From Cryobacterium tepidiphilum (GTDB lineage: Bacteria; Actinomycetota; Actinomycetes; Actinomycetales; Microbacteriaceae), in assembly GCF_003716325.1 (NCBI RefSeq), contig NZ_RDSR01000004.1:62001-126000 (forward strand): a stretch of DNA of 64,000 nucleotides, given 5' to 3'. Position numbers and translations under genes: made by a program. Below, in pieces: positions 1 through 10,517 of this stretch (its first letter is position 1; each line of letters starts with the position of its first letter). A model generated the notes under the pieces. It was not told the origin of the DNA. It worked only from the letters and a program-made list of their open reading frames with translations, and did not search any database.

Positions 1-900
1 GACCGACGGCTGCGCGTGATCGCCTGGGTGTACCTGGCGGCGCAGATCCTGCTCGTCGGCACGGGAGGACTGGTGCGCCTCACGGGCTCCGGGCTCGGCT
101 GCCCGACCTGGCCCACCTGCACGGCAGACTCTCTCGTGAACACGCCGGAGATGGGCGTGCACGGCATCATCGAGTTCGGCAACCGGCTGCTGGCCGTCAT
201 CCTCGGACTCGTCGCGATCCTCGCGTTCGTCGCGATCCTGCGACTCCGCCGCGCCCGCCGCGACCTGTTCTGGCTGACCCTGCTGGCCGGCTTCGGCATC
301 CCCGCCCAGGCACTGATCGGAGGCATCAGCGTGTGGACAGGCCTGAACCCCTACGTGGTCGGCCTCCACTTCGTGATCTCGGTGGTGCTGGTGACGCTCT
401 GCGCCGCGTTCGTGCACCGGGTGTCGACCACACCGGGAGCCCGGGCCCTCGCCGTTCCCCGCTGGTACGCGGTGCTCGCCGGGGCCACGGCGTTCTTCGC
501 CGCCGTGACGATCCTCGTCGGCATCATCACCACCGGCTCCGGTCCGCACGCGGGTGACGCCCACGCGCCCCGCAACGGACTCGACTCGGAGCTGCTGCAG
601 CACGTGCACAGCTGGCCCGCCTACGCGACCTTCGTGCTGACCGTGCTGCTGGTCGCGTTCGCGCTTCGCCGCCGCCTTCCGGCCGCCGGCTGGGCGACGC
701 TGCTCCTGGTGATCGAGCTCATGCAGATCGGAGTGGGACTGCTGCAGGCGAACACGGGCCTGCCCCCGTTCCTGGTCGGGCTGCACATGGTGCTCGCGGC
801 GGCGCTGGCCGCGGCCACGACCGCCGTGCTGCTGAACCTGCGCCAACCGGCCCTCGTCGCGGAGCCGCGGCCCCTCCGCGCGCAGGCCGCGCTTCGCTGA
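1..900 (+). CDS. ctaA: Heme A synthase CtaA (COX15 family), 5' partial
   Basis: Integral membrane enzyme that oxidises the C8 methyl of heme O to a formyl group, giving heme A for aa3-type cytochrome oxidase. The reading frame is open to base 1 and residues upstream of the GTG at 16 (DRRLR) continue in frame, so the gene probably begins outside the window. Visible are about eight hydrophobic helices, the GLVRLTGSGLGCPTWPTC segment with the extracytoplasmic cysteine pair, the E/H-bearing GIIEFGNRLL helix, and further likely heme-ligand histidines in GLHFV, QHVHSWP and GLHMVL. It faces ctaB, the preceding enzyme of the pathway, across a repeat-rich 219-base gap. Family assignment is firm; only the start is unknown. 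Confidence 0.93.
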   Translation, partial: DRRLRVIAWVYLAAQILLVGTGGLVRLTGSGLGCPTWPTCTADSLVNTPEMGVHGIIEFGNRLLAVILGLVAILAFVAILRLRRARRDLFWLTLLAGFGIPAQALIGGISVWTGLNPYVVGLHFVISVVLVTLCAAFVHRVSTTPGARALAVPRWYAVLAGATAFFAAVTILVGIITTGSGPHAGDAHAPRNGLDSELLQHVHSWPAYATFVLTVLLVAFALRRRLPAAGWATLLLVIELMQIGVGLLQANTGLPPFLVGLHMVLAAALAAATTAVLLNLRQPALVAEPRPLRAQAALR

Positions 901-936
901 GCAGCCGCGCCCTCGCTGCCTCTGGGCTCCTCGCGT

Positions 937-1057
937 TCGCTGAGTCGCGGACAAATGCGCCTTCGCCCGGGCTGCGCGAAGGTGGTTTCTCCGCACGTCA
1001 GCGACGGATCGCCACGGAACGAGCCCGCGAAAAGGCGCGTTCTCCGCAATTCAGCGA
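937..1057. repeat. Palindromic repeat cluster between ctaA and ctaB
   Basis: Three related units of about 30 bases sit between two convergent genes. The unit at 937-966 is an imperfect inverted copy of the one at 1027-1057 (TCGCTGA..GCGGA..AA..GCGCCTT against its reverse complement). A third unit at 976-1007 runs in the same direction as the last, sharing TTTCTCCGCA..TCAGCGA. Paired, 937-966 and 1027-1057 would make a long hairpin that could end transcription from both sides. No open frame here looks coding. The repeat structure is read directly; the terminator role is inferred. Confidence 0.6.
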
Positions 1058-1119
1058 AGGAACGCGAAGGAACGCGCCCGTACCCGCGCCGTCGGTGAGC
1101 CAGGGGCTGAACCGCCGAC

Positions 1120-2073
1120 CTAGAGCCAGGTGATGCCGGTCGGCAGCAGCGGGTCGATGCCCACGGCGAGGAAGACCAGTGACAGGTACGCGATCGAGCC
1201 GTGGAACACCCGCATCGGTGACACGTGCTCGTGCCGGATCGCGAGGTTGTACAGCCGGTGCGTCTCGTAGATGAACCAGGCGCCGACGACGAGAGCGACG
1301 AAGGCGTAGGTGAGCCCCATTCCCGCCACCGGAACCAGGAGCAGCGAGCACGCCACCGTCGCCCAGGCGTACAGGATCACCTGCAGCCCCACCTGCGCGC
1401 GTCCGCGCACCACGGAAAGCATGGGCACGCCCGCCGCCTGGTAGTCGCCGCGGTACTTCATCGACAGCGGCCAGTAGTGCGGGGGCGTCCAGAGGAAGAT
1501 GATCGCGAAGAGAATGAACGGCGGCCAGGAGAGGTCGCCGGTGACGGCCGCCCATCCGATCAGCACCGGCATGCACCCGGCCACCCCGCCCCAGACGATG
1601 TTCTGCGCGGTGCGGCGCTTGAGGATCATCGTGTACAGCACCACGTACAGCACAATCGCTGCCAGGGACAGCACGGCGGCGAGCCAGTTGGTGAATACCC
1701 ACAACCAGGCGATGGATGCCGCGCCGAGCACCCAGGCGAACACCAGCGCCTGCCGGTCGGTGAGCTCGCCCGTCACGAGGGGGCGGTTCTCGGTGCGCTT
1801 CATGACACGGTCGATGTCGCGGTCGAGGTAGCAGTTGAATGCGCCCGCCGAGCCGGCGCTCAGCGCGCCGCCCACGAGGGTCGCGAGCATGAGCCACAGG
1901 CTCGGGATGCCGCCCTCGGCGAGCACCATGGTCGGCGCCGTCACCACGAGCAGCAGTTCGATGACCCGCGGCTTCGTCAACGCGATGTACGCCTTGACGG
2001 TCGTTGAGAGACTCCGGCTCCTGCTCGCCACGGTCGGTTCTACGGCAACGTCCATTGCTCCTCTAACGCTCAT
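1120..2073 (-). CDS. ctaB: Protoheme IX farnesyltransferase (heme O synthase) CtaB
   Basis: UbiA-family prenyltransferase that attaches a farnesyl group to protoheme, producing heme O for CtaA. At 317 residues it has the usual length and about nine membrane helices. The first aspartate-rich motif lies in [19 protein letters not shown] (about residues 80-100), and the second conserved site in [13 protein letters not shown] (about 205-220). The N-terminal [17 protein letters not shown] segment is typical. It is divergent from tkt across 239 bases. The ATG at 2073 gives the longest frame, but an in-frame ATG at 2055 with GAGGAG just upstream is an alternative start, although the spacing is short. 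Confidence 0.95.
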   Translation of the reverse strand: MSVRGAMDVAVEPTVASRSRSLSTTVKAYIALTKPRVIELLLVVTAPTMVLAEGGIPSLWLMLATLVGGALSAGSAGAFNCYLDRDIDRVMKRTENRPLVTGELTDRQALVFAWVLGAASIAWLWVFTNWLAAVLSLAAIVLYVVLYTMILKRRTAQNIVWGGVAGCMPVLIGWAAVTGDLSWPPFILFAIIFLWTPPHYWPLSMKYRGDYQAAGVPMLSVVRGRAQVGLQVILYAWATVACSLLLVPVAGMGLTYAFVALVVGAWFIYETHRLYNLAIRHEHVSPMRVFHGSIAYLSLVFLAVGIDPLLPTGITWL

Positions 2074-2147
2074 CTCCCGAGCGATTCTAGTTCACCGGAG
2101 CACCGCCGGGCCCGGGCGCGATACCGGCGGGAAATCCTTACCACGCC

Positions 2148-2153
2148 TATACT
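2148..2153 (+). promoter_or_regulatory. Candidate -10 hexamer for the tkt operon
   Basis: TATACT lies in the ctaB/tkt divergent gap, about 160 bases before the tkt start. It stands out in a GC-rich context, but no good -35 hexamer is visible 16-18 bases upstream, so it is only a candidate. The rest of the 239-base gap shows no gene or clear hairpin. Confidence 0.3.
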
Positions 2154-2312
2154 GGGAATTGCTCGCCAGTCACTGTGATTGATGCGGCGGTTCCTCGCCG
2201 GACCAGCCGACAGCACTGGGACGCCGAAGATGTCTACGGGCGCGCTACACCTCATGGGGCGCGGGTTGAGACAGCCTGCCCTCTTTCTATTCGTAAGAAG
2301 GGTCAAGATCTA

Positions 2313-4406
2313 GTGGCAGCTTTGCAGTGGGATTCGATTGACGACAGGGCTGTGGACACCGCCCGCATTCTCGCGGCAGACGCCGTGGAGAAGGTGGGCA
2401 ACGGTCATCCCGGCACCGCCATGAGCTTGGCCCCGGCTGCCTACCTCCTGTTCCAGAAGGTGATGAGGCGCGACCCATCCGACAACGCCTGGATCGGCCG
2501 CGACCGCTTCATCCTCTCCCCCGGCCACACCTCGCTGACCCAGTACGTCCAGCTCTACTTCGGCGGATACGGCCTCGAGCTCGACGACCTGAAGGCGCTC
2601 CGCACCTGGGGCTCCAAGACGCCCGGCCACCCCGAGTACGGCCACACCGACGGCATCGAGATCACGACCGGCCCGCTCGGGCAGGGACTCTCCTCCGCCG
2701 TCGGTTTCGCCTATGCGGCCCGCTACGAGCGAGGCCTTTTCGACCCCGAGGCGCCCGAGGGACAGAGCCCGTTCGACCACTTCATCTACACCATCGCCAG
2801 CGACGGCGACATGGAGGAGGGCATCACGAGCGAGGCGTCCTCGCTCGCCGGCGTGCAGCAGCTCGGCAACCTCATCGCGATCTACGACAGCAACGAGATC
2901 TCGATCGAGGACGACACCGACGTCGCGTTCACCGAGGATGTCGCCAAGCGCTATGAGGCGTACCACTGGCACGTGCAGACGGTCGACTGGAAGAAGACCG
3001 GTGAGTACGTCGAAGACGTGCAGGAGCTGTTCGACGCCATCGAGAAGGCCAAGTCCGTCACCGACAAGCCGTCGCTCATCGTCCTGAAGACCATCATCGG
3101 CTGGCCGGCACCGAAGAAGCAGAACACCGGGAAGGTGCACGGCTCCGCCCTCGGCGGCGAGGAGCTCGCGGCCGTCAAGGAAGTCCTCGGCTTCGACCCG
3201 GAGAAGACCTTCGAGGTCTCCGACGAGGTCATCAGCCACACCCGCGAGGCGGTCGAGCGCGGTGCGAAGCAGCACGCCGACTGGAGCGAGCAGCTCGCAG
3301 CCTGGGCCGACGCCAACCCCGAGAAGAAGCAGCTGCTCGACCGCATCCTCTCGGGCGACCTGCCCGATGGGGTGGACGAGGCCCTGCCCGTCTTCGAACC
3401 CGGCAAGGACGTCTCGACCCGCGCCGCCTCCGGCAAGGTGCTGAACGCCCTCGCCCCGGTGATCCCCGAACTGTGGGGCGGTTCCGCCGACCTCGCCGAG
3501 TCGAACAACACCACCATCGCCGACGCGGCCTCGTTCATCCCGGCCGAGCGCTCCACGAAGGAATGGACCGGCAACAGGTACGGTCGTGTGCTGCACTTCG
3601 GCATCCGCGAGCACGCCATGGCGGCGATCCTCAACGGCATCGTGCTGCACGGCAACACCCGCCCCTACGGCGGCACGTTCCTCATCTTCAGCGACTACCA
3701 GCGTCCCGCCGTGCGCCTCGCCGCACTGATGAAGGCGCCGTCGATCTTCGTCTGGACCCACGACTCGATCGCCCTCGGCGAAGACGGCCCGACCCACCAG
3801 CCGATCGAACAGCTCGCCTCGCTCCGCGCGATCCCCGGACTCGACGTGGTGCGCCCCGGTGACGCCAACGAGGTGGCATGGGCCTGGAAGGCCCTGCTGG
3901 AGCGCCGTAACGGCCCCGCCGGTATCGCGCTCACCCGCCAGAACATCCCCGTCTTCGAACGCGGCGAGGGCGATGCCTCCGGCGACACGCTCGCATCGGC
4001 GAAGAACACCGTCAAGGGCGCCTACGTCCTGGCCGAGGCACCGAACGGCACGCCAGACGTCATCATCATCGCCACCGGTTCCGAGGTGCAACTCGCCCTC
4101 GGCGCCCGCGACGAGCTGAAGAGCGAGGGCATCAACGCCCGCGTGGTGTCCGCACCGAGCCTCGAGTGGTTCCAGGAGCAGTCCGACGAGTACCGCGAAT
4201 CGGTGCTCCCGGCATCCGTCACCGCCCGCGTGTCGGTCGAAGCCGGCATCGCACTCACCTGGCGTTCCTACGTCGGCGACCGCGGCCGCAGCGTCTCGAT
4301 CGAGCACTTCGGCGCGTCCGCCGACTACAAGACGCTGTTCCGCGAGTTCGGCTTCACCACCGAGCACGTCGTCGCCGCCGCCAAGGAAACGCTCGCTGCC
4401 CAGTAA
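2313..4406 (+). CDS. tkt: Transketolase
   Basis: Thiamine-diphosphate enzyme moving two-carbon units between ketose and aldose phosphates in the non-oxidative pentose phosphate pathway. The GTG at 2313 is chosen because AAGAAGG lies about 10 bases upstream and the protein then begins close to the family's usual N-terminus ([20 protein letters not shown]); the frame is open farther upstream without similarity. At 697 residues it is standard length. Seen are [11 protein letters not shown] with a substrate-binding histidine, the cofactor motif beginning GDGDMEEG and ending at the asparagine of YDSNEIS, and [14 protein letters not shown] with the catalytic glutamate. First gene of the tkt-tal-pgi-zwf-opcA-pgl operon. 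Confidence 0.96.
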   Translation: MAALQWDSIDDRAVDTARILAADAVEKVGNGHPGTAMSLAPAAYLLFQKVMRRDPSDNAWIGRDRFILSPGHTSLTQYVQLYFGGYGLELDDLKALRTWGSKTPGHPEYGHTDGIEITTGPLGQGLSSAVGFAYAARYERGLFDPEAPEGQSPFDHFIYTIASDGDMEEGITSEASSLAGVQQLGNLIAIYDSNEISIEDDTDVAFTEDVAKRYEAYHWHVQTVDWKKTGEYVEDVQELFDAIEKAKSVTDKPSLIVLKTIIGWPAPKKQNTGKVHGSALGGEELAAVKEVLGFDPEKTFEVSDEVISHTREAVERGAKQHADWSEQLAAWADANPEKKQLLDRILSGDLPDGVDEALPVFEPGKDVSTRAASGKVLNALAPVIPELWGGSADLAESNNTTIADAASFIPAERSTKEWTGNRYGRVLHFGIREHAMAAILNGIVLHGNTRPYGGTFLIFSDYQRPAVRLAALMKAPSIFVWTHDSIALGEDGPTHQPIEQLASLRAIPGLDVVRPGDANEVAWAWKALLERRNGPAGIALTRQNIPVFERGEGDASGDTLASAKNTVKGAYVLAEAPNGTPDVIIIATGSEVQLALGARDELKSEGINARVVSAPSLEWFQEQSDEYRESVLPASVTARVSVEAGIALTWRSYVGDRGRSVSIEHFGASADYKTLFREFGFTTEHVVAAAKETLAAQ

Positions 4407-4431
4407 CGGCAGCACGAATAGGAGACCGAAA

Positions 4432-5559
4432 ATGACCGAGAACACTCCCCTCGCCCAGCTTTCCGCTGCCGGCGTCAGCATCTGGCTCGACGACCTGTCC
4501 CGCCAGCGCATCGTCTCCGGTGGGCTGCAGGAACTCATCGACAGCAAGAACGTCGTGGGCGTCACCACCAACCCGACCATCTTCGCCACGGCCCTCAGCA
4601 AGGGCGAGTCGTACGCCGACCAGGTGAGCGAGCTCGCCACCTCGGGCGCCGACGTGCACACGGCAGTCTTCGAGATCACCACGCACGACGTCGCCACCGC
4701 GAGCGACATGTTCCGCCCCGTGTACGACGCCACGAACGGTGTCGACGGCCGCGTCTCCATCGAGGTGGAGCCGGGACTCGCGAACGACGCCGAGGGCACC
4801 GTGGCGCAGGCCAAGCAGCTGTGGGCCAAGGTCGACCGTCCGAACGCGATGATCAAGATCCCGGCGACCATCGCCGGCCTCACCGCGATCACCGAGACCA
4901 TCGCCGCCGGCATCAGCGTCAACGTGACGCTGATCTTCAGCCTCGAGCGCCACCGCGAGGTCATCAACGCCTACCTCGCCGGGCTCGAGAAGGCCAAGGC
5001 GGCCGGGATCGACCTGTCCACCATCCAGTCGGTCGCCTCGTTCTTCGTGTCACGCGTCGACACCGAGATCGACAAGCGCCTGACGGCCATCGGCACGGAG
5101 GAGGCGCTGGCGCTCAAGAGCAAGGCCGGCATCGCCAACGCCCGCCTCGCCTACCAGGTCTACGAGCAGGCCTTCGCCACCGAACGGGCGAAGAACCTCC
5201 TCGCGGCCGGCGCCAACAAGCAGCGCCCGCTGTGGGCCTCGACCGGCGTCAAGGACCCGAGCCTCCCCGACACGCTGTACGTGACCGAGCTCGTCGCACC
5301 GGAGATCGTGAACACGATGCCGGAGAAGACGATGCTGGCCACCCTCGACCACGGCGAGATCCCACAGAACTCCATCGCGGGCACCTACGACGAGTCCAAC
5401 AAGCTGCTCGACGCCATCGCCGCGCAGGGCATCTCCTACGACGAGGTCACCCAGCAGCTCGAGGAGGAGGGCGTGTCCAAGTTCATCGTCTCCTGGAACG
5501 AGCTGCTCGACACGGTCACCGCCGCCCTCGAGGGCGCCGGAGCCAAGGCCGCACGATGA
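4432..5559 (+). CDS. tal: Transaldolase
   Basis: Moves a dihydroxyacetone unit between sugar phosphates in the non-oxidative pentose phosphate pathway. At 375 residues it is the long actinobacterial/cyanobacterial type. The Schiff-base lysine lies in NAMIKIPAT (about residue 142); TTNPTIF near residue 45 and [18 protein letters not shown] near 205 are family signatures. AGGAG lies about 9 bases before the ATG. It follows tkt by 25 bases and its TGA overlaps the pgi ATG (ATGA). Some actinobacteria have transaldolase and glucose-6-phosphate isomerase as one fused protein; here they are separate but translationally coupled. Confidence 0.96.
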   Translation: MTENTPLAQLSAAGVSIWLDDLSRQRIVSGGLQELIDSKNVVGVTTNPTIFATALSKGESYADQVSELATSGADVHTAVFEITTHDVATASDMFRPVYDATNGVDGRVSIEVEPGLANDAEGTVAQAKQLWAKVDRPNAMIKIPATIAGLTAITETIAAGISVNVTLIFSLERHREVINAYLAGLEKAKAAGIDLSTIQSVASFFVSRVDTEIDKRLTAIGTEEALALKSKAGIANARLAYQVYEQAFATERAKNLLAAGANKQRPLWASTGVKDPSLPDTLYVTELVAPEIVNTMPEKTMLATLDHGEIPQNSIAGTYDESNKLLDAIAAQGISYDEVTQQLEEEGVSKFIVSWNELLDTVTAALEGAGAKAAR

Positions 5560-7160
5560 GCGTGCGGATCTCCGTCAGCGGCGCGTCGGCGGATGCCGTG
5601 CGCGCCGCCGTGCCGGGTCTGGTGAGCGACAAGGTCGCCTCCGGCATCCACGGCCAGAACGCCGACCTCTGGGGTCCCGACGCCCAGTCCGAATCCGCGA
5701 AGCGACTCGGCTGGACCGACGCCGTCGCGATCTCCCGGCCCCTCGTCGACGAGATCACCGCGCTGCGCGACGAACTGCGCCAGGCCGGCGTGGACCACAT
5801 CGCGCTGGCCGGCATGGGCGGCTCCTCGCTGGCACCGGAGGTCATCACCCAGACCGCGGGCGTGGAGCTGACCGTCCTCGACGCGACCGCGCCGGGCCAG
5901 GTGCTCGCCGCCCTGAACGACCGGCTGGCGTCCACCGCGCTCGTGGTGTCGTCGAAGTCGGGCTCGACGACCGAGACCGACAGCCAGCTGCGGGTGTTCC
6001 GCCGTGCCTTCAGCGACGCCGGCATCGACCCCACCGGCCGCATCGTCGTCGTCACCGACCCGGGCTCGCCGCTCGACACGGCGGCCCGGGAAGCCGGCTA
6101 CCGGGTCTTCAACGCCGACCCGAACGTGGGCGGCCGGTACTCGGCGCTCACGGCGTTCGGTCTCGTGCCGTCCGGGCTCGCCGGCGTCGACGTCGCGGGC
6201 CTCCTCGACGACGCGCAATCAGTGACCGAGGCACTCGGTTCCGACTCCGACGACAACCCGGCGCTCATCCTGGCTGCCGCCATCTCGGCGACCTCGCCGC
6301 GGCGCGACAAGCTCGCCCTGGTGGCCGACGGCACCCCCATCGTGGGATTCCCCGACTGGGCGGAGCAGCTGATCGCCGAATCGACCGGCAAACTCGGCAC
6401 CGGCATCCTCCCCGTCGTTCTCGGCACGGATGCGCCGGAGCTGTCCGAGAACCTCCCCGACTTGCAGGTGGCCCGCATCGTCGACGACGCCGGAAGCGAC
6501 GTCTTCCGGAACGACGGCACCGACGACATCTGTGTCAGCGGCGCCCTCGGCGCACAGTTCCTGGTGTGGGAGTACGCCATCGCCGTCGCCGGGCGTCTGC
6601 TGCAGATCAACCCGTTCGACCAGCCCGACGTCGAGTCGGCGAAGACGGCCACGCGTGGCCTGCTCGACGAGCGTCCGGAGCCGGAGCCCGCCGCCTTCGT
6701 GTCGGACGGCATCGAGGTGCGCGGCACGCCGCACGTCATCGGCGCAGCCAGCGACCTCGCATCCGCTGTCGACGCCCTGCTGGAGGAACTCGGACCCGAC
6801 GGCTACCTCGCCGTACAGGCCTACGTGGATCGCCTGGCCCTGCCGCAGCTGGCGGGGGTGCGCGACCTGCTCGCCGAGCGGGCCAAGCGCCCGGTCACCT
6901 TCGGCTGGGGTCCCCGGTTCCTGCATTCCACCGGGCAGTACCACAAGGGCGGACCGGCGACGGGTGTGTTCCTGCAGATCCTGGCGACACCCGCCGAGGA
7001 CCTCGACATTCCCGGCCGCCCGTTCACTTTCGGTGAGCTGGTCCAGGCCCAGGCCAGCGGCGACGCAAGCGTGCTCGCCGAGCACGGCCGCCCCGTCCTG
7101 ACCCTGACGCTGACCGACCCCGACCGGGACGTCGACGCCCTGTTCGCCGCCCTTCGCTAG
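5556..7160 (+). CDS. pgi: Glucose-6-phosphate isomerase
   Basis: Interconverts glucose 6-phosphate and fructose 6-phosphate, joining glycolysis to the pentose phosphate branch. The ATG at 5556 overlaps the tal stop codon; the upstream continuation of the frame lies inside tal and is not protein-like. The 534-residue product contains [12 protein letters not shown] (about residues 87-98) and the phosphate-binding [13 protein letters not shown] (about 130-142), hallmark SIS-fold motifs. It is a diverged pgi of the kind found next to tal in actinobacteria. Its place in the operon fits recycling of fructose 6-phosphate made by tkt and tal back to the zwf substrate. Confidence 0.93.
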   Translation: MSVRISVSGASADAVRAAVPGLVSDKVASGIHGQNADLWGPDAQSESAKRLGWTDAVAISRPLVDEITALRDELRQAGVDHIALAGMGGSSLAPEVITQTAGVELTVLDATAPGQVLAALNDRLASTALVVSSKSGSTTETDSQLRVFRRAFSDAGIDPTGRIVVVTDPGSPLDTAAREAGYRVFNADPNVGGRYSALTAFGLVPSGLAGVDVAGLLDDAQSVTEALGSDSDDNPALILAAAISATSPRRDKLALVADGTPIVGFPDWAEQLIAESTGKLGTGILPVVLGTDAPELSENLPDLQVARIVDDAGSDVFRNDGTDDICVSGALGAQFLVWEYAIAVAGRLLQINPFDQPDVESAKTATRGLLDERPEPEPAAFVSDGIEVRGTPHVIGAASDLASAVDALLEELGPDGYLAVQAYVDRLALPQLAGVRDLLAERAKRPVTFGWGPRFLHSTGQYHKGGPATGVFLQILATPAEDLDIPGRPFTFGELVQAQASGDASVLAEHGRPVLTLTLTDPDRDVDALFAALR

Positions 7161-7200
7161 GGCGTTCCCGCACACCGACGTTCCCACACAAAGGAGCTGC

Positions 7201-8742
7201 ATGTCCCCGGTGCCTGTCACCCCGGAATTCAATCCGCTGCGATCTCCGTCCGACTACCGGCTGAACCGCATCGCAGGCCCGTCCAGCCTCGTCATCTTCG
7301 GCGTCACGGGCGACCTGTCGCGCAAGAAGCTGATGCCCGCCGTCTACGACCTCTCGAACCGGGGCCTGCTGCCGCCGGGCTTCGCGCTGGTCGGCTTCGC
7401 GCGGCGCGACTGGGACGACCAGGACTTCATGCAGGTCGTGTACGACGCCGTCAAGGAGCACTGCCGCACGCCGTTCCACGAGGACGTGTGGGCCCAGCTG
7501 GCCGAGGGCATCCGTTTCGTGCCGGGGTCCTTCGACGACGACGCCGCGTTCGAAACGCTCAAGGAGACCATCGACGCGCTGGACCGCGAGAGGGGCACGA
7601 TGGGCAACCACGCGTTCTACCTCTCGATCCCGCCGAAGGCGTTCCCGGTGGTGACCGAGCAGCTGCGTCGGTCGGGGCTCGCGGAGCAGAAGGCCGGTCA
7701 GTGGCGCCGGGTCGTCATCGAGAAGCCCTTCGGCAGCAACCTGGAGACGGCGCGGGAACTCAACGACGTCGTCGAGTCGGTGTTCCCGGCCGACTCCGTG
7801 TTCCGCATCGACCACTACCTGGGCAAGGAGACGGTGCAGAACATCCTGGCGATGCGTTTCGCCAATGAGATGTTCGAGCCGCTGTGGAACTCGAACTACG
7901 TCGACCACGTGCAGATCACCATGGCCGAGGACATCGGTGTGGGCGGCCGGGCCGGCTACTACGACGGCATCGGCGCGGCCCGCGACGTGATCCAGAACCA
8001 CCTGCTGCAGCTGCTCGCCCTCACGGCGATGGAGGAGCCGATCTCGTTCAACGCGGCGGCGCTGCGGAGCGAGAAGGAGAAGGTGCTGGCGGCCGTGCGG
8101 TTGCCCGACGACCTCGCCACCGGCACCGCCCGCGGACAGTACGCCGGCGGCTGGCAGGGCGGCGAGAAGGTCGTGGGCTTCCTGGAGGAGGAGGGGATGA
8201 GCCCCGAGTCCGTCACCGAGACCTACGCGGCGCTGCGGCTCACGGTGGAGACGCGCAGGTGGGCCGGCGTTCCCTTCTACCTCCGCGCCGGCAAGCGCCT
8301 GGCCCGGCGGGTCACCGAGATCGCCGTCGTCTTCAAGCGCGCACCGCAGTCGCTGTTCAACGGGCGCAGTATGCAGCAGCTCGGGCAGAACGCCCTCGTC
8401 ATCCGCGTGCAGCCCGACGAGGGGGTCACCCTCCGATTCGGCTCCAAGGTGCCGGGCGCCGGCATGCAGGTGCGCGACGTCACGATGGACTTCGGCTACG
8501 GCCACGCCTTCACCGAGGCCAGCCCCGAGGCGTACGAACGGCTCATCCTCGACGTACTCCTCGGCGACCCGCCCCTGTTCCCGCGGCACGAGGAAGTCGA
8601 GCTGTCCTGGAAGATCCTCGACCCGATCGAGAAATTCTGGGCGACGCAGGGACAGCCCGAGCAATACAGCCCCGGGTCGTGGGGGCCGGCGTCCGCCGAC
8701 GCCCTCCTCGAACGCGACGGCCGGAATTGGAGACGCCCATGA
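7201..8742 (+). CDS. zwf: Glucose-6-phosphate 1-dehydrogenase
   Basis: Oxidises glucose 6-phosphate to 6-phosphogluconolactone with NADP, the entry step of the oxidative pentose phosphate pathway. The 513-residue protein has the Rossmann motif GVTGDLSRKKLMPA (about residues 32-45) and the active-site signature RIDHYLGKETVQN (about 202-214). AAGGAG lies 5 bases before the ATG at 7201. The 3' end overlaps opcA by 4 bases, so it is probably coupled to its assembly factor. Confidence 0.97.
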   Translation: MSPVPVTPEFNPLRSPSDYRLNRIAGPSSLVIFGVTGDLSRKKLMPAVYDLSNRGLLPPGFALVGFARRDWDDQDFMQVVYDAVKEHCRTPFHEDVWAQLAEGIRFVPGSFDDDAAFETLKETIDALDRERGTMGNHAFYLSIPPKAFPVVTEQLRRSGLAEQKAGQWRRVVIEKPFGSNLETARELNDVVESVFPADSVFRIDHYLGKETVQNILAMRFANEMFEPLWNSNYVDHVQITMAEDIGVGGRAGYYDGIGAARDVIQNHLLQLLALTAMEEPISFNAAALRSEKEKVLAAVRLPDDLATGTARGQYAGGWQGGEKVVGFLEEEGMSPESVTETYAALRLTVETRRWAGVPFYLRAGKRLARRVTEIAVVFKRAPQSLFNGRSMQQLGQNALVIRVQPDEGVTLRFGSKVPGAGMQVRDVTMDFGYGHAFTEASPEAYERLILDVLLGDPPLFPRHEEVELSWKILDPIEKFWATQGQPEQYSPGSWGPASADALLERDGRNWRRP

Positions 8743-9683
8743 TCGTTGACCTGCCCAACACCACGACGGCGAAGATCTCCCGCGAGTTGGTGCGCATCCG
8801 CGAGGAGGGCGGCGCCGTCGCCCTCGGTCGCGTGCTGACCCTCGTGATCGTCTCCCAGCTGGGGCGCGAGGAGGAGGCGATCGAAGCGGCCAACGACGCG
8901 TCCCGTGAGCACCCGATGCGTGTCATCGTCGTCTCCACCGATCCCGGCGACACGGAATGCGACGCTAAGCTCGACGCCGAGATCCGCGTCGGCGGCGACG
9001 CCGGCGCCAGCGAGGTGATCGTGCTGCGCGCCTACGGGGCCGCCGCGTCAGACCCGGAGAGCCTCGTCACGGGCCTCCTCCTCTCGGATGCGCCGGTCGT
9101 CGCGTGGTGGCCGGAGCTCGCGCCCGACGTGCCCGCCGACTCCCCCATCGGCCGACTGGCGTCTCGGCGCGTGACGGATGCGTCGGCGCAGCCCGACCCG
9201 CAGGCCGCGTTGCACCGCCTGCAAGGCAGCTACCGACCCGGCGACACCGACTTCGCCTGGACCCGCCTCTCGCTCTGGCGGGCGCAGCTCGCCGCCGTGC
9301 TCGACCAACCGCCGTACGAGAGCGTCACGGGCATCCAGGTCTCCGGCGCGGCCGACTCCCCGTCGACCACGCTGCTCGCCGCGTGGCTGCAGATGGCACT
9401 CGAGGTGCCCGTCGACTACGAGCTCACCACGGGGCCGCTGGCCCACGGGATCCACGGCGTGCATCTCACCCGGCCGTCGGGCGTGATCTCGCTGGAGCGC
9501 AATATCCCCGACGTGGCGACGCTCAGCCAGCCGGGCCAGCCGACCCAGAATCTCACCCTCAAGCGCCGCAGCCTGCGGGACTGCCTGGCCGACGAGCTTC
9601 GCAGGCTCGATCCTGACAAGCTGTACGGTGAGGTCCTCGAACGTGGACTTCCGCTCCTCGATGAGAAGGTGGTCCAATCGTGA
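8739..9683 (+). CDS. opcA: Glucose-6-phosphate dehydrogenase assembly protein OpcA
   Basis: OpcA is required for full activity or assembly of Zwf in actinobacteria and cyanobacteria. The ATG at 8739 is inside the zwf stop region (ATGA overlap) and opens MIVDLPNTTTAKISREL, a typical N-terminus. The 314-residue product carries VVAWWPELAPD (about residue 122) and the C-terminal LKRRSLRDCLADELRRLDPD segment seen in the family. It overlaps pgl by 4 bases. No catalytic motif is expected. Confidence 0.94.
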   Translation: MIVDLPNTTTAKISRELVRIREEGGAVALGRVLTLVIVSQLGREEEAIEAANDASREHPMRVIVVSTDPGDTECDAKLDAEIRVGGDAGASEVIVLRAYGAAASDPESLVTGLLLSDAPVVAWWPELAPDVPADSPIGRLASRRVTDASAQPDPQAALHRLQGSYRPGDTDFAWTRLSLWRAQLAAVLDQPPYESVTGIQVSGAADSPSTTLLAAWLQMALEVPVDYELTTGPLAHGIHGVHLTRPSGVISLERNIPDVATLSQPGQPTQNLTLKRRSLRDCLADELRRLDPDKLYGEVLERGLPLLDEKVVQS

Positions 9684-10450
9684 CGAACGAACGACGCGTC
9701 CTCGTCCACGCCGACAAGCAGACTCTCGCCGGTGCCGTCGCCGCCCGGTTCATCACCAAGACGGTCGACATCCTCGACGAACAGGACGCGGCCACCGTGG
9801 TCCTGACCGGCGGAACCGTCGGAACGTCGGTGCTCGAGGCGATCCGGGAGTCGCCCGCCCGCGACATGGTCGACTGGTCGCGCGTGCACTTCTGGTGGGG
9901 CGACGAACGCTGGGTGCCCAAGGACGACCCGGAGCGCAACGAACGCCAGGCCCGGGACGCGCTGCTCGACCACATCGCGGTGCCGGCCGAAAACATCCAC
10001 CCGTTCGCCGCCTCCGACGAGGGCATCGACCTGCAGGCAGCGGCGGCCCGGTACTCGGAGGAGATCGCCGAGGCCGCGCCGTTCGGGCAGCCGCTCCCCC
10101 GGTTCGACATCACCTTTCTCGGCGTCGGCGCGGACGGGCACATCGCCTCGCTGTTCCCGGCGAACCCGTCCACGAGCGAGGACGGCGCGAACGTGCTCGC
10201 CGTGACCAACTCGCCCAAGCCCCCGCCCGAGCGACTCAGCCTGACCCGCCCCGTGATCAACTCGTCAGAGCGCGTGTGGCTGGTGCTCGCCGGACCGGAC
10301 AAGGCGTCGGCACTCGGGCTCGCCCTGGCCGGCGCCAGCCGCGACGAGGTGCCGGTCGCCGGCATCAAGGGCCGCCGGCGCACGGTCTTCTTCGTCGACC
10401 GTGAGGCGGCCGCCGAGGTGCCCGAGAACCTGATCGCGCCCAGCTACTGA
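9680..10450 (+). CDS. pgl: 6-phosphogluconolactonase
   Basis: Hydrolyses 6-phosphogluconolactone made by Zwf. The 256-residue NagB-like protein shows VLTGGTVGTSVLEAI near residue 40, WGDERWVPKDDPERN near residue 73 and FLGVGADGHIASLFP near residue 147, all family signatures. The GTG at 9680 overlaps the opcA stop. It is the last gene of the operon; the next enzyme of the pathway (6-phosphogluconate dehydrogenase) is not in this window. Confidence 0.96.
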   Translation: MTNERRVLVHADKQTLAGAVAARFITKTVDILDEQDAATVVLTGGTVGTSVLEAIRESPARDMVDWSRVHFWWGDERWVPKDDPERNERQARDALLDHIAVPAENIHPFAASDEGIDLQAAAARYSEEIAEAAPFGQPLPRFDITFLGVGADGHIASLFPANPSTSEDGANVLAVTNSPKPPPERLSLTRPVINSSERVWLVLAGPDKASALGLALAGASRDEVPVAGIKGRRRTVFFVDREAAAEVPENLIAPSY

Positions 10451-10462
10451 GCCCACGAACGC

Positions 10463-10506
10463 GAAACGGCCTGGCCGCTCCCGAAGGGATGCGGCCAGGC
10501 CGTTTC
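10463..10506. terminator. Bidirectional terminator between pgl and rbpA
   Basis: A perfect 16-bp inverted repeat (10463-10478 with 10491-10506, arms GAAACGGCCTGGCCGC) around a 12-base loop lies between the convergent pgl and rbpA stops. Each strand has an A-run on the 5' side and a T-run on the 3' side of the stem, so it can work in both directions. Confidence 0.85.
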
Positions 10507-10517
10507 GGCGTGGATGC

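Noticed and set aside
4821-5555. Upstream extension of the pgi frame suggesting a 779-residue transaldolase-isomerase fusion
   Set aside because: The extension lies out of frame inside tal and is not protein-like; tal has its own intact frame and stop, so the two are coupled but separate genes.
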